Positions 21,379 to 30,567 are shown, counted from the first letter of the stretch. The stretch: DNA of 64,000 bases from Desulfotomaculum nigrificans DSM 574 (GCF_000189755.2 NZ_KI912183.1:12564-76563), one strand, 5' to 3'. Numbers and translations: made by a program. Notes: generated by a model from the sequence alone, not told the origin.

Positions 21379-22126
21379 GCTGTTGAGAGCTGAAGCAACG
21401 CAAACCCCTATAGACACGCTAACCGATACTTACCCCGATCTGAACGTTGAGGATGCTTACCAAATCCAACTTGCCCAGGTTGATATGCAGCTCAAAATGG
21501 GTCATAAGGTAGTGGGTAAAAAAATTGGCCTTACCAGCAAGGGTATGCAGCAACTTCTTGGTGTTAATGAGCCTGATTACGGCCACTTGTTTGAACACAT
21601 GCTGTTGATGGAAGGGGAACCTTGCCGCAGGGACCAATTGATCTGGCCCCGTATTGAAGGTGAGCTAGCCTTTGTCTTAAAAGACAGGCTAAAGGGTCCT
21701 GGTGTAAACATCGCCGATGTTTACAGGGCAACCGCCGGTATTATGCCTGCCATTGAAATTGTTGACAGCCGTATCCGTGATTGGAAAATTAAGCTACCGG
21801 ATACTGTTGCCGATAACGGGTCCAGTGCCAGGTTTGTCCTGGGCAGCCGTATGGTACCTGTTGAAGAATTGGATTTACGCCATATTGGTATGGTGTTGGA
21901 GAAAAACGGTGAAATGGTCAATAACGGCGCAGGAGCGGCCGTTTGGGGTCACCCTGCAGCAGCAGTGGCCTGGTTGGCTAATAAGTTAGCTGCTTATGAT
22001 ATTGCTCTGGAGCCTGGTGAAATCATCCTCTCTGGAGCCATTACCGCTGCTGTGGATGCCAACGCAGGGGATGTTTTTACTGTATCATTCCATTCGCTGG
22101 GTACCTTAAACCTTAAATTTATATAA
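21353..22126 (+). CDS. mhpD: 2-oxopent-4-enoate hydratase / 4-oxalocrotonate decarboxylase family
   Basis: 257 aa, the usual length. In aromatic meta-cleavage pathways this family hydrates 2-hydroxypenta-2,4-dienoate to 4-hydroxy-2-oxovalerate, or decarboxylates 4-oxalocrotonate. Motifs: [19 protein letters not shown] near 45-65, PDYGHLF, and the metal-binding pair in [11 protein letters not shown] near 105, with EIVDSRI further on. ATG 21353 follows AAAGGAGGA. Position ahead of acetaldehyde dehydrogenase and aldolase genes favours the hydratase. No oxygenase that would make its usual substrate is in the window. Confidence 0.85.
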   Translation: MDHRTIAAELLRAEATQTPIDTLTDTYPDLNVEDAYQIQLAQVDMQLKMGHKVVGKKIGLTSKGMQQLLGVNEPDYGHLFEHMLLMEGEPCRRDQLIWPRIEGELAFVLKDRLKGPGVNIADVYRATAGIMPAIEIVDSRIRDWKIKLPDTVADNGSSARFVLGSRMVPVEELDLRHIGMVLEKNGEMVNNGAGAAVWGHPAAAVAWLANKLAAYDIALEPGEIILSGAITAAVDANAGDVFTVSFHSLGTLNLKFI

Positions 22127-22148
22127 AAAGCACAAGGGAGTTGAAACC

Positions 22149-23024
22149 GTGGAAAAGGTAAAAGTAGCAGTCATCGGCCCTGGTAACATTGGCTCAGACC
22201 TGATGTACAAGATTTTCCGCAGCAAGTATTTAGAAATGGCCCTGATGACAGGTATCGTAGAATCTGAGGGCATTAAGCGGGCACGTAACCTGGGGGTTAA
22301 AACCTCCACCGATGGCGTAAATGCTGTTCTGGCAGAAGAAGATATTAAAATCGTTTTTGATGCCACCGGTGCTAAACCTCATTTGATGCACGCCCCACTA
22401 CTTAAGGCAGCAGGAAAAATTGCCATTGACCTCACTCCGGCAGCAGTTGGACCCTACGTGGTACCTCCGGCAAACCTGGATAAGGTACAGGCGGAGCCTA
22501 ATTTAAACATGGTAACCTGTGGCGGACAGGCAACAGTACCTATCGTATATGCTATTAACCAGGTAGCCGGGGTAAACTACGCAGAAATCGTTGCCTGCAT
22601 CTCCAGTAAGAGTGCCGGGCCGGGTACCAGGCAAAATATTGATGAATTCACCCAAACAACAGCCAGAGCATTAAGAGTAGTTGGCGGCGCTAAAGAGAGT
22701 AAGGCTATTATCGTACTAAACCCTGCAGAACCACCATTGATGATGTCAAATACCATTTATACTGAGGTAGAGAATCCGGATGAAAAAGCCATTACAGAGG
22801 CCGTAAACGCTATGGTAAAAGAAATTCAATCCTATGTTCCGGGGTATCGCCTGCGGGTTCCCCCCATCATTGACGGAAACAAAGTAACCACCATTGTTGA
22901 AGTTGAAGGTGCTGGGGATTTCCTGCCCAAATACTCAGGCAATCTTGATATTATTACCTCCGCTGCAGTTGCCGTTGCTGAAAAAATTGCAGCAAAAATC
23001 TTAAGTAAGGAAGTGGTAGCATGA
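22149..23024 (+). CDS. mhpF: Acetaldehyde dehydrogenase (acylating), MhpF/DmpF type
   Basis: Converts acetaldehyde, NAD and CoA to acetyl-CoA and channels acetaldehyde from the partner aldolase. 291 aa from GTG. The NAD-binding start [17 protein letters not shown] is at about 5-22. The catalytic cysteine is in [12 protein letters not shown] near residue 120. Its stop overlaps the next start by 4 bases, typical for the enzyme pair. Confidence 0.93.
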   Translation: MEKVKVAVIGPGNIGSDLMYKIFRSKYLEMALMTGIVESEGIKRARNLGVKTSTDGVNAVLAEEDIKIVFDATGAKPHLMHAPLLKAAGKIAIDLTPAAVGPYVVPPANLDKVQAEPNLNMVTCGGQATVPIVYAINQVAGVNYAEIVACISSKSAGPGTRQNIDEFTQTTARALRVVGGAKESKAIIVLNPAEPPLMMSNTIYTEVENPDEKAITEAVNAMVKEIQSYVPGYRLRVPPIIDGNKVTTIVEVEGAGDFLPKYSGNLDIITSAAVAVAEKIAAKILSKEVVA

Positions 23025-24037
23025 GTAACGCAAAACACATCCACTTAGTCGATACAACTCTACGGGACGGCAGCCATGCCATCAGTCACCAGTACACGGC
23101 AGAGCAAATTGCCACTATTGCTGCCGGTTTGGATCAGGCCGGAGTGGAATTTATCGAAGTATCTCACGGAGACGGTTTAGCCGGCTCGTCAATTAACTAC
23201 GGCAGATCTGCCATTAGCGAAGAGGAAATGCTTAAGGCTGCCAGCAGTGTGATTAAGAATGCTACCCTAACTGTTTTGCTTATCCCGGGTATCGGAACCC
23301 AGGAAGATCTGGAAATGGCTATTAACTGTGGAGCCAAAGCCGTAAGGGTGGCAACTCATGTTACCGAGGCAGATATTTCCCAGCAGCATATCGCCATGGC
23401 CAAGAAAATGGGCTTAAAGGCAATTGGCTTTTTAATGCTTTCCCACATGGTAGAACCAGATAAAGTTGTGGAGCAAGCTAAATTATTTGAGTCCTACGGG
23501 GCAGACGTCGTATATGTAGCTGACTCTGCCGGAGCCATGCTGCCGGAGGATGTCAAGGCACGGATTAGCGCTGTGGTTGATGCTGTCAACGTACCCGTTG
23601 GTTTCCACGCCCATAATAACCTGACCCTGGCCACCGCCAATTCACTGGCTGCCATTGAGGCCGGCGCTACCTACATTGATGGAACCTGCCGCGGTCTTGG
23701 TGCCGGGGCCGGTAACTGCCAGATTGAAGCGCTGGTTGGCGTGCTGGATAAAAAAGGTTACCATACAGGAATAGATCTTTACAAGATTATGGATGTGGCG
23801 GAAGATCTCGTTGAACCCATTATGCACCGCCCCCAAGTAGTTCGTAATGCACCTTTTATGCTGGGTTATGCCGGTGTTTACGGTAGTTTCTTACTACATG
23901 CTTATCGGGCTGCCGAGAAATTTAACCTGGATCCAAGGGATATACTGGTGGAACTGGGTAAAAGAAAAATGGTTGGCGGTCAGGAAGACATGATTATTGA
24001 TGTCGCTTACCAACTATCTAAGAAAAGAGGTGCTTAA
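23021..24037 (+). CDS. mhpE: 4-hydroxy-2-oxovalerate aldolase, MhpE/DmpG type
   Basis: Splits 4-hydroxy-2-oxovalerate into pyruvate and acetaldehyde. 338 aa, TIM barrel of the HMGL-like family with a C-terminal communication domain. [16 protein letters not shown] at about 10-25 carries the metal Asp and catalytic residues; [20 protein letters not shown] holds the metal His pair near 190-210. It partners the dehydrogenase encoded just upstream. Confidence 0.94.
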   Translation: MSNAKHIHLVDTTLRDGSHAISHQYTAEQIATIAAGLDQAGVEFIEVSHGDGLAGSSINYGRSAISEEEMLKAASSVIKNATLTVLLIPGIGTQEDLEMAINCGAKAVRVATHVTEADISQQHIAMAKKMGLKAIGFLMLSHMVEPDKVVEQAKLFESYGADVVYVADSAGAMLPEDVKARISAVVDAVNVPVGFHAHNNLTLATANSLAAIEAGATYIDGTCRGLGAGAGNCQIEALVGVLDKKGYHTGIDLYKIMDVAEDLVEPIMHRPQVVRNAPFMLGYAGVYGSFLLHAYRAAEKFNLDPRDILVELGKRKMVGGQEDMIIDVAYQLSKKRGA

Positions 24038-24040
24038 GAA

Positions 24041-24661
24041 GTGAAGATTGTCAACCTATTGGCAGTGGTAGACAACGAAAAATGCCGGGGCTGCAGAACC
24101 TGTGAACGTGTTTGCCCGGTATTGGCCATTAAAATGGAAAACCGCAAGGCTGTGGTTGACAACGAGCGCTGCCGTGGCTGCGCCAATTGTGAGCAGCGGT
24201 GTCCTTACTATGCCATTACCATGGTTAAGCGGGAACAACCCATCGCGGTCAAAGTTGATGTAACTGCTGTAGATTATGCTTTGATTGAAGATCTGTGCCG
24301 AAAAGCCAAGTTTAACCCGGAACAAATTATTTGCTACTGCACAGCCACCAGGGCAGAAGAAGTTGCGGCTGCCATCCTGCAGGGAGCCAAATCGCCTGAG
24401 GAAATATCCTTTTTAACCGGGGTACGTACCGGTTGTAAAGTAGAATGTATCCAACCTGTTTTAAGACTGCTGGAAGCCGCCGATATAAAACCCGAACCTC
24501 CCAAAGGAGGCTGGCAATGGTACGGCCGGACTGTAACCGTTTGGGAGATTCCGGAGGAAGTTAAAAGGAAATACGCCAGTCGTGGCTTCTATTTTGACGA
24601 GGACATCAAAATTTTAGATCGCGTGGCTAATGCGCCGCTGCAAGGAAGGAGTGATTCCTAA
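24041..24661 (+). CDS. Two-cluster ferredoxin fused to BFD-like [2Fe-2S] domain
   Basis: 206 aa from GTG with AAGAA upstream. Two [4Fe-4S] motifs: Cys15-18-21-25 and Cys44-47-50-54. A BFD-like [2Fe-2S] domain follows with CYC at 98-100 and CKVEC at 132-136. The last 50 residues, rich in Trp/Tyr (WQWYGRTVTVWEIPEE), are not recognised. It is soluble. It is likely to carry electrons for, or insert clusters into, an enzyme of this operon. Its stop overlaps the start of the LarA-like gene, suggesting a matched pair. Confidence 0.85.
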   Translation: MKIVNLLAVVDNEKCRGCRTCERVCPVLAIKMENRKAVVDNERCRGCANCEQRCPYYAITMVKREQPIAVKVDVTAVDYALIEDLCRKAKFNPEQIICYCTATRAEEVAAAILQGAKSPEEISFLTGVRTGCKVECIQPVLRLLEAADIKPEPPKGGWQWYGRTVTVWEIPEEVKRKYASRGFYFDEDIKILDRVANAPLQGRSDS

Positions 24662-26082
24662 TGCGTCCACCGATTATGCCGATACCTCCACGGCCGTCCC
24701 AGTACGGTATTGATCCCTCGTTGGTAAAAACACGAGTGGCTGAATTACCGGGCATGACTTCTATCGGACTGAAGGAATTGTTTCCCGATCTGCCCGATGT
24801 CATTTACCCCAGTGCTGAAGGGGTGGCCGCCATTCGGAAAGCCACTGAAGAGAGCCTCAAAAATGTTGACATGAGCAAGATTAAGCCTGAGCACTCTGTC
24901 AATATCCTGGCTGCCCACCACGGGTTTACCCTGTTAGGCGGTGAACCCTACGCGGAGATGCTAAAAACCATTAAAGATGTTATTGAGGCCCGTACCGGTT
25001 GTAAAAACATTCGCCTGCGTGCCGGTGTAGGTCTACGCTTCCGTGAAACAGAAGAATATATCAAACGTTATGGTCTGGACGAGTACTTTAATGGTAAAGC
25101 CATTGGCGTAGCCCCGGTTGATGAGGGTATTGCCATTGAAACCGAAGTGGGTACATTGTACGGAATTAAGAAGATCTACGACGCTGACTGGATTGTCCAT
25201 GCTCATAACAGTGATGTGCGGGAAGTTCACTTCCACCGTCAGGTAGACCGGGCAGTGAAACCCTTTGGTATGGCCTATGCCCGAATTGAGACCCGTTCAA
25301 CCTATCACCAAAACCTGGGTCCCCGGGCAGCTAACTTCACCGCCAGGGCAATCTTTGACTCACCCTTTGTACAAAGCAAATTTGCCTTTGCTTCATTCCT
25401 AACGGTAGCGCCCAATGGTATTATCAATGTAGATTCGGACAATGACTTGTATGCTTTAAATGACCGGGTAACCCAGAGCGGTTGCAAATATTATGGTAAA
25501 ATGATGACCCTGTTTGGGGAAATTGACGAGTGTATTGCTGCCCTTGATTTCCCTTGCCCGGTAGTTTACGTCTTCTCAGCCGGAGTTATTTATGCTAATT
25601 TTGCCGGAGCCAACACAGACCTGTATGATCTTGATATTGCCCTGCCGGCTTATACCTGGTATACCGAAGCATTCTACGGCAAGCGGGGTAAGCCGTTATT
25701 GGATGACATTCCGCGGGTAAACAAAGCCATTAAGATGTGCGTGCATAACTATGCCTGGACCGGTTATCCCAGCGCCTTCTTTAGCGAGCACATCCCCACC
25801 ATTGTCGTTGGCCAGGAGCAAGCTGACCTATTTAACCGCGACCCGCAGAACTTGACCTATATGAAGCATGCTATGGTTGCCGAAGACACCAAAGCAGCAA
25901 TGGAGTTTGCTTATAAGGTTACCGGTACTAAGAAGGTTCTTATCTTTGACGGTGCCATGGGTGGTATCAACGTTAGCGAACCTTTGGCTGAGTTCTTACT
26001 GAAGAAAGCTCCCGAAGTAAGTAAGCGGGTAGACGAGGAATTACTGCCTAAATGGTTACGCCAACGGGGAGTTATTTTGTAA
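24661..26082 (+). CDS. Divergent LarA-like (nickel-pincer enzyme family) protein
   Basis: 473 aa, not recognised at once. His190, Lys200 and His216 reproduce exactly the spacing of His174, Lys184 and His200 of lactate racemase LarA, where Lys184 bonds the pincer cofactor and His200 ligates nickel. Around them, VREVHFHRQVDRAVKPFG takes the place of PHxFAGFSGGRK. The stretch NGIINVDSDNDLYAL matches a LarA strand region. The first catalytic His108 (GxHR in LarA) is missing in AGVGLRFRETEEY (121-133), and Arg75 of LarA has no counterpart in AAHHGFTLLGG (84-94). So cofactor binding may be kept while the chemistry or substrate differs. LarA kinship is inferred by eye; genes for the cofactor lie at 12.7-15.1 kb. 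Confidence 0.55.
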   Translation: MRPPIMPIPPRPSQYGIDPSLVKTRVAELPGMTSIGLKELFPDLPDVIYPSAEGVAAIRKATEESLKNVDMSKIKPEHSVNILAAHHGFTLLGGEPYAEMLKTIKDVIEARTGCKNIRLRAGVGLRFRETEEYIKRYGLDEYFNGKAIGVAPVDEGIAIETEVGTLYGIKKIYDADWIVHAHNSDVREVHFHRQVDRAVKPFGMAYARIETRSTYHQNLGPRAANFTARAIFDSPFVQSKFAFASFLTVAPNGIINVDSDNDLYALNDRVTQSGCKYYGKMMTLFGEIDECIAALDFPCPVVYVFSAGVIYANFAGANTDLYDLDIALPAYTWYTEAFYGKRGKPLLDDIPRVNKAIKMCVHNYAWTGYPSAFFSEHIPTIVVGQEQADLFNRDPQNLTYMKHAMVAEDTKAAMEFAYKVTGTKKVLIFDGAMGGINVSEPLAEFLLKKAPEVSKRVDEELLPKWLRQRGVIL

Positions 26083-26118
26083 AGTTAACTAAATTTTTAA
26101 AGATCCCAATCGAAATAT

Positions 26119-26187
26119 GGGAACCAGATTCTAATTGACATAATAACTTAGCAACTATGTTTCTATAGTTTCTGGTTCCCCTTTTTT
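26119..26187 (+). terminator. Long-loop terminator after the LarA-like gene
   Basis: GGGAACCAGA (26119-26128) pairs with TCTGGTTCCC (26171-26180), followed by CTTTTTT. The 42-nt loop contains CTATGTTTCTATAG (26155-26168), a possible IclR operator. Confidence 0.7.
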
Positions 26188-26203
26188 ATGCCTCAAAATT
26201 TGT

Positions 26204-26222
26204 AATATTATGTCGAACATAG
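26204..26222 (+). promoter_or_regulatory. Possible IclR operator ahead of the BenE-like permease
   Basis: AATATTATGTCGAACATAG. Its reverse complement CTATGTTCGACATAAT resembles CTATGTTGGATAATAG ahead of iclR and GATGTTCGACTATGG at 15283 ahead of the M24 gene. It touches the ribosome site, so binding would block expression. Confidence 0.35.
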
Positions 26223-26239
26223 GGAGGTATAACCTATAT

Positions 26240-27511
26240 ATGAATAATGGGATTTTGGAAAAAGGCTATAACATATCGGAAAGCCTTAAGCTGGTATTTA
26301 CCAATCTTAATTTTCCTCGTCTAACTACTGGCTTAATTGGGGCATTATTCAGCAGCATGGGACCTGGCATGATTGTCATGAGTGCAGCTAAAGACGGAAA
26401 ACTTACTGAGGCCATGGCAATATCCTGGATTTTTGCAATATTCTTTTTTGCCGGTATTGCTACTATGTTTATGTCCCTTTACTACCGGACACCGGTGGTA
26501 ATTGCCTTTAGTATTCCCGGGTCGGTTCTTATAGGTAAGTATCTGCAATCTGGTGGCACCATTGAAATGGCTGTAGGGGTTTATATTGCTATCGGGGTGC
26601 TGGTGATTATTCTAACTGCCACCGGTATAATTAAAAATCTCATTGAGCATATTCCCGTATCGATTATGTTAGGTATGGTGGCAGGGGTATTGCTTAGCTT
26701 TGGAATGAATGCATTCACAAGTGCACTAAAAATGCCCGCAATTTATGGTGTAATGGTAGCGGTGTTTTTCCTGTGGTACAGCATTAAGCGGTTCTCCAAG
26801 TCGGTTCCCGGTGTAGTGGTGGCCATGGTAATCGGGGTTGTCCTTCTAAAGTCTGCCGGGTTGCTCAAGAGTGTACCGGTAGCCTGGGAAATCGCCCACC
26901 CGGTATTTGTTTCGCCAAGTTTTGATTTTAAAAGTCTAATTTCCCTAGGTGTACCACTCTTCTTCATGGTGGTCGGCGTACAAAACATTCAGGCAGTGGG
27001 AGTGTTGCTTTCCAGAGGTTATACTCCACCCATCAACGCCATGTATACTGTGCCTTCAATTATGACCTTCTTCAATGCTTTTTGTGCAGGGCATACTGCG
27101 GTTACGGCCGGCCCCAGTACAGCCATCTGCTCCAGTGATATGGCCGGTACCAAGGAATATCGTTGGATTGCTTCCTTCTTTGAAGGGGTGTTCTGGGTGA
27201 TAATTGGTCTTCTGGCCAAGGTAGGTGTAGAAAGTGCCAAACTGGCGCCGAAGGAGTTTATGCAGGTTGTGGCTGGACTGGCTATGTTTGAAGTTTTTAT
27301 CAGCGTCTTTGAGGGAGCATTCAGTCATAAGTTCCGCAAGGGAGCCATGGCAGCTTTCTTTATCGCTGCTTCAAACATTTCTCTACTGCAAATTGGTTCA
27401 CCCTTCTGGGCCATTGTCTTTGGCATATTAGTATCTTTAATTGCTGAGAGACAGGACTTCAAAAAAGAATCTGCAGATACTGAGGTTACAGCTGGTACTC
27501 AGGCTGCTTAA
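26240..27511 (+). CDS. BenE-like (benzoate:H+ symporter family) permease
   Basis: Inner-membrane carrier, about 423 aa from ATG 26240 (GGGAGGT at 26222-26228); an earlier in-frame ATG at 26210 adds ten residues. About 11-12 hydrophobic segments. Features like the BenE/xanthine-uracil permease superfamily: PVVIAFSIPGSVLIG near 95-110, SLGVPLFFMVVGVQNIQAVGVL near 235-255 and CAGHTAVTAGPSTAICSS near 285-300. It follows the LarA-like gene and probably imports the pathway substrate, perhaps an aromatic or small organic acid. The substrate cannot be read from sequence. Confidence 0.82.
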   Translation: MNNGILEKGYNISESLKLVFTNLNFPRLTTGLIGALFSSMGPGMIVMSAAKDGKLTEAMAISWIFAIFFFAGIATMFMSLYYRTPVVIAFSIPGSVLIGKYLQSGGTIEMAVGVYIAIGVLVIILTATGIIKNLIEHIPVSIMLGMVAGVLLSFGMNAFTSALKMPAIYGVMVAVFFLWYSIKRFSKSVPGVVVAMVIGVVLLKSAGLLKSVPVAWEIAHPVFVSPSFDFKSLISLGVPLFFMVVGVQNIQAVGVLLSRGYTPPINAMYTVPSIMTFFNAFCAGHTAVTAGPSTAICSSDMAGTKEYRWIASFFEGVFWVIIGLLAKVGVESAKLAPKEFMQVVAGLAMFEVFISVFEGAFSHKFRKGAMAAFFIAASNISLLQIGSPFWAIVFGILVSLIAERQDFKKESADTEVTAGTQAA

Positions 27512-27597
27512 TATAAAACGCTGCTTAATATAACTAACTAGAAATTTAGTATTATTTATAAACCATTTATCATGGTTAGTTTAATTTGCGGGTCTAA

Positions 27598-27627
27598 TTG
27601 ACAAATGAATAAAAACTATGATATATT
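27598..27627 (+). promoter_or_regulatory. Promoter of the cbiMQO operon
   Basis: Consensus TTGACA (27598-27603), an 18-nt spacer and TATATT (27622-27627). It gives a leader of roughly 120 nt before the cbiM start. Confidence 0.65.
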
Positions 27628-27639
27628 AACTCTGATATT

Positions 27640-27728
27640 AAAACCATGAAGGTTTTGCTAAAACATTTTATAAAATTTTACAAATCAGACCCATGAAGGG
27701 CTGGAATTAAAATTCTACCCTTCATGGG
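27640..27728 (+). promoter_or_regulatory. cbiM leader with mutually exclusive hairpins
   Basis: CCATGAAGG occurs at 27644-27652 (inside a small AAAACC/GGTTTT hairpin) and again as CCCATGAAGGG at 27690-27700. Both can pair with CCCTTCATGGG at 27718-27728. Alternative pairing upstream of the ribosome site (GAGGAG, 27742-27747) is what a metal-responsive attenuator would need. No known NiCo or cobalamin riboswitch signature was found. Confidence 0.45.
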
Positions 27729-27756
27729 TTATTATTTTGTTGAGGAGTTGATATGT

Positions 27757-28836
27757 ATGCACATGGCAGACGCATTGATTTCACCTGTTGTTGGTGGAAC
27801 CATGTGGGCTGCAACTGCAGGTGTCGCAGCTTATTCCATGAAGAAAATTCAGAATGACATGGACGAAAAAAAGATACCATTGATGGGGGTAATGGGAGCG
27901 TTTGTTTTTGCTGCCCAGATGATTAACTTTTCAATACCGGGAACTGGTTCAAGCGGACACCTTGGAGGAGGAATGCTGCTTTCGGTACTGCTCGGCCCTT
28001 ACGCCGGGTTTCTGACCATGGCCTCCATTCTTTTGATTCAGGCATTATTTTTTGCTGATGGAGGAATTTTGGCTTTTGGCTGTAATGTGTTTAATCTTGG
28101 TTTTTATACTTGCTTTATTGCCTACCCATTCATTTTTAAGCGATTTATGAGAAATGGCTATACTCCGGGGCGTATTTTCAGCGCATCTATGGTGTCGGCA
28201 ATCCTTGGACTTCAAATGGGTGCCTTTAGTGTAGTAATTGAGACGTTGTTATCAGGGAAAACAGAATTGCCTTTTGGTACCTTTGTGCTGTTGATGCAGC
28301 CTATCCACATCGCTATAGGCGTGGTTGAAGGGCTTGTAACGGCAGCAATTGTTACATTTGTTTGGAAAGCACGTCCTGAAATTATAGAGAAGGCTGCAAT
28401 TGGTGAGGCAATTGGCAGCATATCCATAAAGAAGGTGCTTGTAGGATTTGGATTTGTAGCACTGATAACAGGAGGCGTTTTTTCCTGGTTCGCTTCCACT
28501 CACCCCGACGGGCTAGAATGGTCAATGTTCAAGACCGCAGGCAAGGAGGAACTTGAAACGCCAAAGGGAATTCACCAGACACTTTCGGATATTCAGAACA
28601 AAATCGCATTTCTGCCTGATTACAACTTTAAAGCAGCAGAAGGTAAAAAAGAACAAAGTACAGGAGCAGAAGAGGCGTGGCCTGCCGTCAGCGGTGGAAC
28701 CAGCATATCTGGACTTGTGGGAGGGGCAATGACACTTGTGCTGGCGGCTGTTACTGGCTTCCTTGTAAGCCTTTTTAAACGGAGAAATAAAACAGCAGGA
28801 CTACATAAGATTGATAGTCCGGGGCGGGGCGTATAA
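27757..28836 (+). CDS. cbiM: CbiM/NikM-type nickel-cobalt ECF component with PDGLE extension
   Basis: Substrate-binding membrane subunit of an ECF-type nickel/cobalt importer. ATG 27757 gives the conserved N-terminus MHMADALISP, whose His2 binds metal in this family; an in-frame ATG at 27724 would bury it. It is 359 aa. The CbiM core runs to about 235 (GTGSSGHLGGGMLLSVLLGPYAG region). Then come a membrane segment, the PDGLE motif (HPDGLEWSMF) and a final membrane helix, which is the CbiN/NikN-like part fused on. CbiQ and CbiO follow. Nickel is favoured over cobalt by the cooT and lar context. Confidence 0.93.
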   Translation: MHMADALISPVVGGTMWAATAGVAAYSMKKIQNDMDEKKIPLMGVMGAFVFAAQMINFSIPGTGSSGHLGGGMLLSVLLGPYAGFLTMASILLIQALFFADGGILAFGCNVFNLGFYTCFIAYPFIFKRFMRNGYTPGRIFSASMVSAILGLQMGAFSVVIETLLSGKTELPFGTFVLLMQPIHIAIGVVEGLVTAAIVTFVWKARPEIIEKAAIGEAIGSISIKKVLVGFGFVALITGGVFSWFASTHPDGLEWSMFKTAGKEELETPKGIHQTLSDIQNKIAFLPDYNFKAAEGKKEQSTGAEEAWPAVSGGTSISGLVGGAMTLVLAAVTGFLVSLFKRRNKTAGLHKIDSPGRGV

Positions 28837-28874
28837 CCCCGTCGTTATTTTATTACAGGATTTGGTGAGTGATT

Positions 28875-29687
28875 ATGCCCAATATTGCTGATTCAATTAA
28901 TAAAATACGTTTTCTGGACGAACTGGCAGAAAAGAGAACATGGATACATGATATTCATCCTGTATGCAAGCTATTCGTAACTATTGCATACCTTTTCGTA
29001 GTTGTTTCCTTTGGCAAGTATGATACAGGCAGACTTCTGCCATTTGTTTTTTATCCGGTGGTTGTTTTTACAATTGGAGAACTTCCGGTGCTGCCCATAC
29101 TGAAAATGATGCTTGTAGCCGCGCCTTTTGTACTTGGAATCGGCATATTCAATCCTTTATTGGACAAGTCGGTAGTGGCAGTCTTTTTTGGTGTTCCAAT
29201 ATCAGGAGGATGGATTTCCTTCTTTTCTTTGATGCTGAAGTGTGGACTTACTGTTGTGGCTGCGCTTTTGCTGCTTGCCACAACAGGGATGGAACGGATT
29301 GCACTGGCACTTAGAATGATTCGGGTTCCGAAGATTTTTGTGCTGCAGCTTCTTCTTACCTATCGCTACATTACAGTTTTAATAGAGGAAGCCAACCGGA
29401 TTTGGAATGCTTACATGCTGCGGGCGCCCGGACAAAAAGGAGTTAGCTTTAAGGCATGGGGGTCTTTAGCTGGGCAAATGTTGATGCGTTCCTTTGATAG
29501 GGCACAAAGGGTTTATCAGGCAATGGGTCTTAGGGGCTTTAACGGGGAATATAATCCCGGGTGCATAAAGAAACCAGCTGTAAAGGATTTTATATATTTT
29601 ACGTGCTGGGTAGTGTTTTTTGCTGTTTCAAGGTATTATAACCTTCCTGGGCTGATTGGCACAGTGGTTACAGGAGTGATGAAATGA
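28875..29687 (+). CDS. cbiQ: CbiQ-type ECF transmembrane protein
   Basis: Coupling membrane subunit of the nickel/cobalt importer, 270 aa from ATG 28875 (GGTGAG upstream). About five or six membrane segments. The coupling helices carry the Ala-Arg-Gly-type signatures MLRAPGQKG and QAMGLRGF near 180-225 that contact the ATPase. The stop overlaps the cbiO start by 4 bases. Confidence 0.92.
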   Translation: MPNIADSINKIRFLDELAEKRTWIHDIHPVCKLFVTIAYLFVVVSFGKYDTGRLLPFVFYPVVVFTIGELPVLPILKMMLVAAPFVLGIGIFNPLLDKSVVAVFFGVPISGGWISFFSLMLKCGLTVVAALLLLATTGMERIALALRMIRVPKIFVLQLLLTYRYITVLIEEANRIWNAYMLRAPGQKGVSFKAWGSLAGQMLMRSFDRAQRVYQAMGLRGFNGEYNPGCIKKPAVKDFIYFTCWVVFFAVSRYYNLPGLIGTVVTGVMK

Positions 29688-30439
29688 GCCATCATATCGT
29701 TGATTTTAATAACGTATTTTATGCTTACCCCGATGGAAAGCAAGCTGTAAATGGCATAACCTTCAGGATTCATCATGGTGAATCAGTGGGCATTGTTGGG
29801 GCCAATGGAGCCGGTAAATCCACGCTTTTGATGTTACTTACCGGGATTCTTTTACCAGCGAGAGGTGAAATCCATGTGGGTGAAACTCTTGTCACCAAGA
29901 AAACCCTGTCTGTCATCAGGCAAAAAATTGGGTTTTCTTTTCAAGATCCTGATGACCAGCTTTTTATGACTACAGTTTATGATGATGTAGCTTTTGGCCC
30001 CCGTAATTATGGAATAGACGAACCGGAAGTTGAAAAAAGAGTGATGAAAGCTCTCGAAACGGTGGGAATTGCACATTTGAAAGACAGAGCCCCTTACAAA
30101 CTTTCGGGTGGTGAAAAAAGGGCAGCAGCAATTGCGGCAATTCTGTCTATGGACCCGGACATTCTTGTGATGGACGAGCCTACAACTGCTCTTGATCCCA
30201 GAGCCAGACGAAGACTTATAAGCCTTCTGAAGGGTTTTTCGCATACAAAAATTATTGCCACCCATGACTTAGATATGGTGTTGGAACTTTGTGAACGAAC
30301 CATTGTGTTGAATGACGGTAGGGTTGTTTGTGACGGTACTTCGTCAAAAATCCTTACTAATGAAGAATTGCTGGAACAATGTGGTCTGGAAAAGCCTCTC
30401 ACACTTCAGGGATGCCCTTTGTGCGGCTCAAAAAAGTAA
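29684..30439 (+). CDS. cbiO: CbiO-type ECF ATPase
   Basis: Energising subunit of the importer, 251 aa. Walker A GANGAGKST near 37-45, Q-loop FSFQDPDDQLF near 86, ABC signature KLSGGEKR near 140, Walker B ILVMDEP near 162 and switch His in IATHDLD. The C-terminal QGCPLCGSKK carries a CxxC pair that might sense or bind metal. It is the last gene of cbiMQO. Confidence 0.94.
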   Translation: MSHHIVDFNNVFYAYPDGKQAVNGITFRIHHGESVGIVGANGAGKSTLLMLLTGILLPARGEIHVGETLVTKKTLSVIRQKIGFSFQDPDDQLFMTTVYDDVAFGPRNYGIDEPEVEKRVMKALETVGIAHLKDRAPYKLSGGEKRAAAIAAILSMDPDILVMDEPTTALDPRARRRLISLLKGFSHTKIIATHDLDMVLELCERTIVLNDGRVVCDGTSSKILTNEELLEQCGLEKPLTLQGCPLCGSKK

Positions 30440-30567
30440 TAACAGGCAGGTTTTAAGCCCAAACGGTGGATTTGTTATATAGGAAAAAACCTCGGAACAT
30501 ACCCGTTCTTTTGCTATAATAGCTATAATATATGTAATATATTAGGTTTGAGAATTGGGGGAATTTT

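Noticed and set aside
27598-27756. Known cobalamin or NiCo riboswitch ahead of cbiM
   Set aside because: None of the conserved boxes of either class is present.
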